From positions 182,758,209-182,822,208 of the forward strand of contig CP136064.1 in assembly GCA_032622095.1 (NCBI GenBank): DNA of 64,000 bases, in the 5' to 3' direction. Every line of letters begins with the position of its first letter. Within the stretch, counting starts at the first letter, position 1. This DNA is from Siphonodentalium dalli (Eukaryota > Mollusca > Scaphopoda > Gadilida > Siphonodentaliidae). Both the position numbers and the translations under genes were made by a program. A model generated the notes under the pieces. It was not told the DNA's origin, searched no databases, and saw only the letters and a list, made by a program, of their open reading frames with translations. Positions 63,086 through 64,000 of this stretch are shown here, in pieces.

Positions 63086-64000
63086 GGTGAGCAAATTGTG
63101 AAGTAGACGCGTTATCAATGTTTTTTTCTCATATATTTTTTTGCGAAAACGTTTATCGTTTATATTTACATGTAATGATAATGCCTACACATGACGAATT
63201 CCACCCCTCCTATTTTGTGATACTGGCTCTGATAAAGCGTATTATTATTATAATGTTTTTGCAAACCCTCATGAGGGATGATGTTTGATGAGCAGTGACT
63301 AGACCATTGTTAGATTCGTATGATACAGAACGTGGGCATATTCAGAATTATATTTACTATGCATCAAACAATGAGCCACAAAGTTCTTACTGGTTCGTCT
63401 TCTGTGTGCCATATTGCGTGTGGCGGACAGCACATAATGTTGCATAATAAATAAACCATATTAGTTTACATATATATCTACTGTGACACATAAAAGTTCT
63501 CGAATCGTGTGGAATTCTTGAACGTAACACACACTCTTATGACTAATGTGTAGGTTTTCTACACAAAATGTGTAGCCCTGCTACACAATCATTATTCAAT
63601 TTTGATCTTAAACATATTTGTGTAGTATATGTGTAGTTTCATATTCGTACACAAATTGTGTAACAATTTTTACACATAAATGGGTAAATTTTTACACATT
63701 TATACACAACAGCTCTATGTTCTTACACAATTGTGTGTAACAAAATATACACATTATGTGTAGAACGGCACTTGGTCAATGTATTTGTATGTAAAACTAC
63801 ACATTGCTATGTGTATTAACCGGGTTTACACATTTGATGTGTAATCGTTTCTACACATTAGTTATAAGAGTGCATCCTCTCTATCTGAAATAGAATTAAG
63901 AGGTTTCCACGACTGGGCTATGTCAGGAGGTGGACAGTTTAGACGAACTTACGCAGAAAACTGCTTAATTAATTGTCTTCAGAGAGCAGATTCCTTCAGG
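63086..64000 (+). repeat. Tandem array unit 8 (partial, cut by window end)
   Basis: Only the first part of an eighth unit is present, including 341 bp of inserted sequence. The array therefore continues to the right. Confidence 0.95.
63532..63872. mobile_element. MITE-like 341-bp element with TGTGTA/TACACA arrays
   Basis: The element is absent from the same site in the seven other units. Its ends are inverted repeats of 22 bp with one mismatch (CACTCTTAT-R-ACTAATGTGTAG), and a 2-bp CA duplication flanks it (63530-63531 and 63873-63874). It has no coding capacity. The interior is packed with TGTGTA and TACACA words in both orientations. The CACT start is reminiscent of CACTA-type elements, but the superfamily cannot be fixed from this. 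Confidence 0.8.

Larger units (their letters stand above)
60598..64000. other. Spacer downstream of gene 7 and start of unit 8
   Basis: Spacer of the usual type, with the foldback, a short replaced patch near 62036-62060, a poly-T run near 62320-62337 and a MITE-like insertion at 63532-63872. No gene is seen before the window ends. Confidence 0.6.

Noticed and set aside
1-64000. CRISPR array, rRNA or tRNA genes
   Set aside because: The repeats are multi-kilobase gene units rather than short spaced repeats, and I saw no tRNA- or rRNA-like segments.

Overview
This is eukaryotic nuclear DNA. It has spliceosomal introns, TATA-box promoters, poly(A) signals, AT-rich non-coding sequence and a large cut-and-paste DNA transposon. 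The secreted ShKT-domain gene and the Academ-type transposon suggest an aquatic invertebrate, with a mollusc as my best guess at low confidence. Nothing in the window is bacterial.

Layout: the window is a head-to-tail array of one unit of about 7.7 kb. Units start at 1, 7697, 15394, 23072, 30769, 38495, 55338 and 63086. The first seven are complete and the eighth is cut by the window edge. Each complete unit carries the same three-exon gene on the + strand. From unit start the order is about 1.9 kb of non-coding DNA, a TATA box, a short 5' UTR exon, intron 1 (about 0.63 kb), exon 2 (signal peptide and acidic/basic propeptide), intron 2 (about 1.52 kb), and exon 3 (a C-terminal six-cysteine ShKT module). 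An AATAAA signal follows, then about 2.5 kb of spacer with a 144-bp foldback, nuclear-receptor-like half-sites and a C-rich tract. The seven predicted proteins differ by at most single substitutions plus a two-residue N-terminal extension in units 5 and 6. The units themselves look nearly identical, with a mosaic pattern of shared variants that points to ongoing unequal exchange or gene conversion.

The one large departure is in unit 6. A 9,123-bp transposon (40740-49862) sits in intron 1 of that unit's gene, in the gene's orientation. It has 354-bp terminal inverted repeats of about 97% identity and a 3-bp TAT target duplication. It encodes one long intact protein of about 1,570-1,590 residues: two N-terminal Cys/His zinc-binding modules, a conserved central region, an XPG/FEN1-like nuclease domain and a C-terminal cysteine-rich CXC-like domain. 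I assign it to the Academ superfamily. A second, unrelated 341-bp MITE-like element (63532-63872) lies in unit 8.

The window thus joins a recently amplified secreted cysteine-rich peptide gene array with a structurally complete, possibly active transposon. The host gene's first exon and promoter lie just upstream of the transposase splice acceptors, so promoter capture or chimeric splicing is possible.
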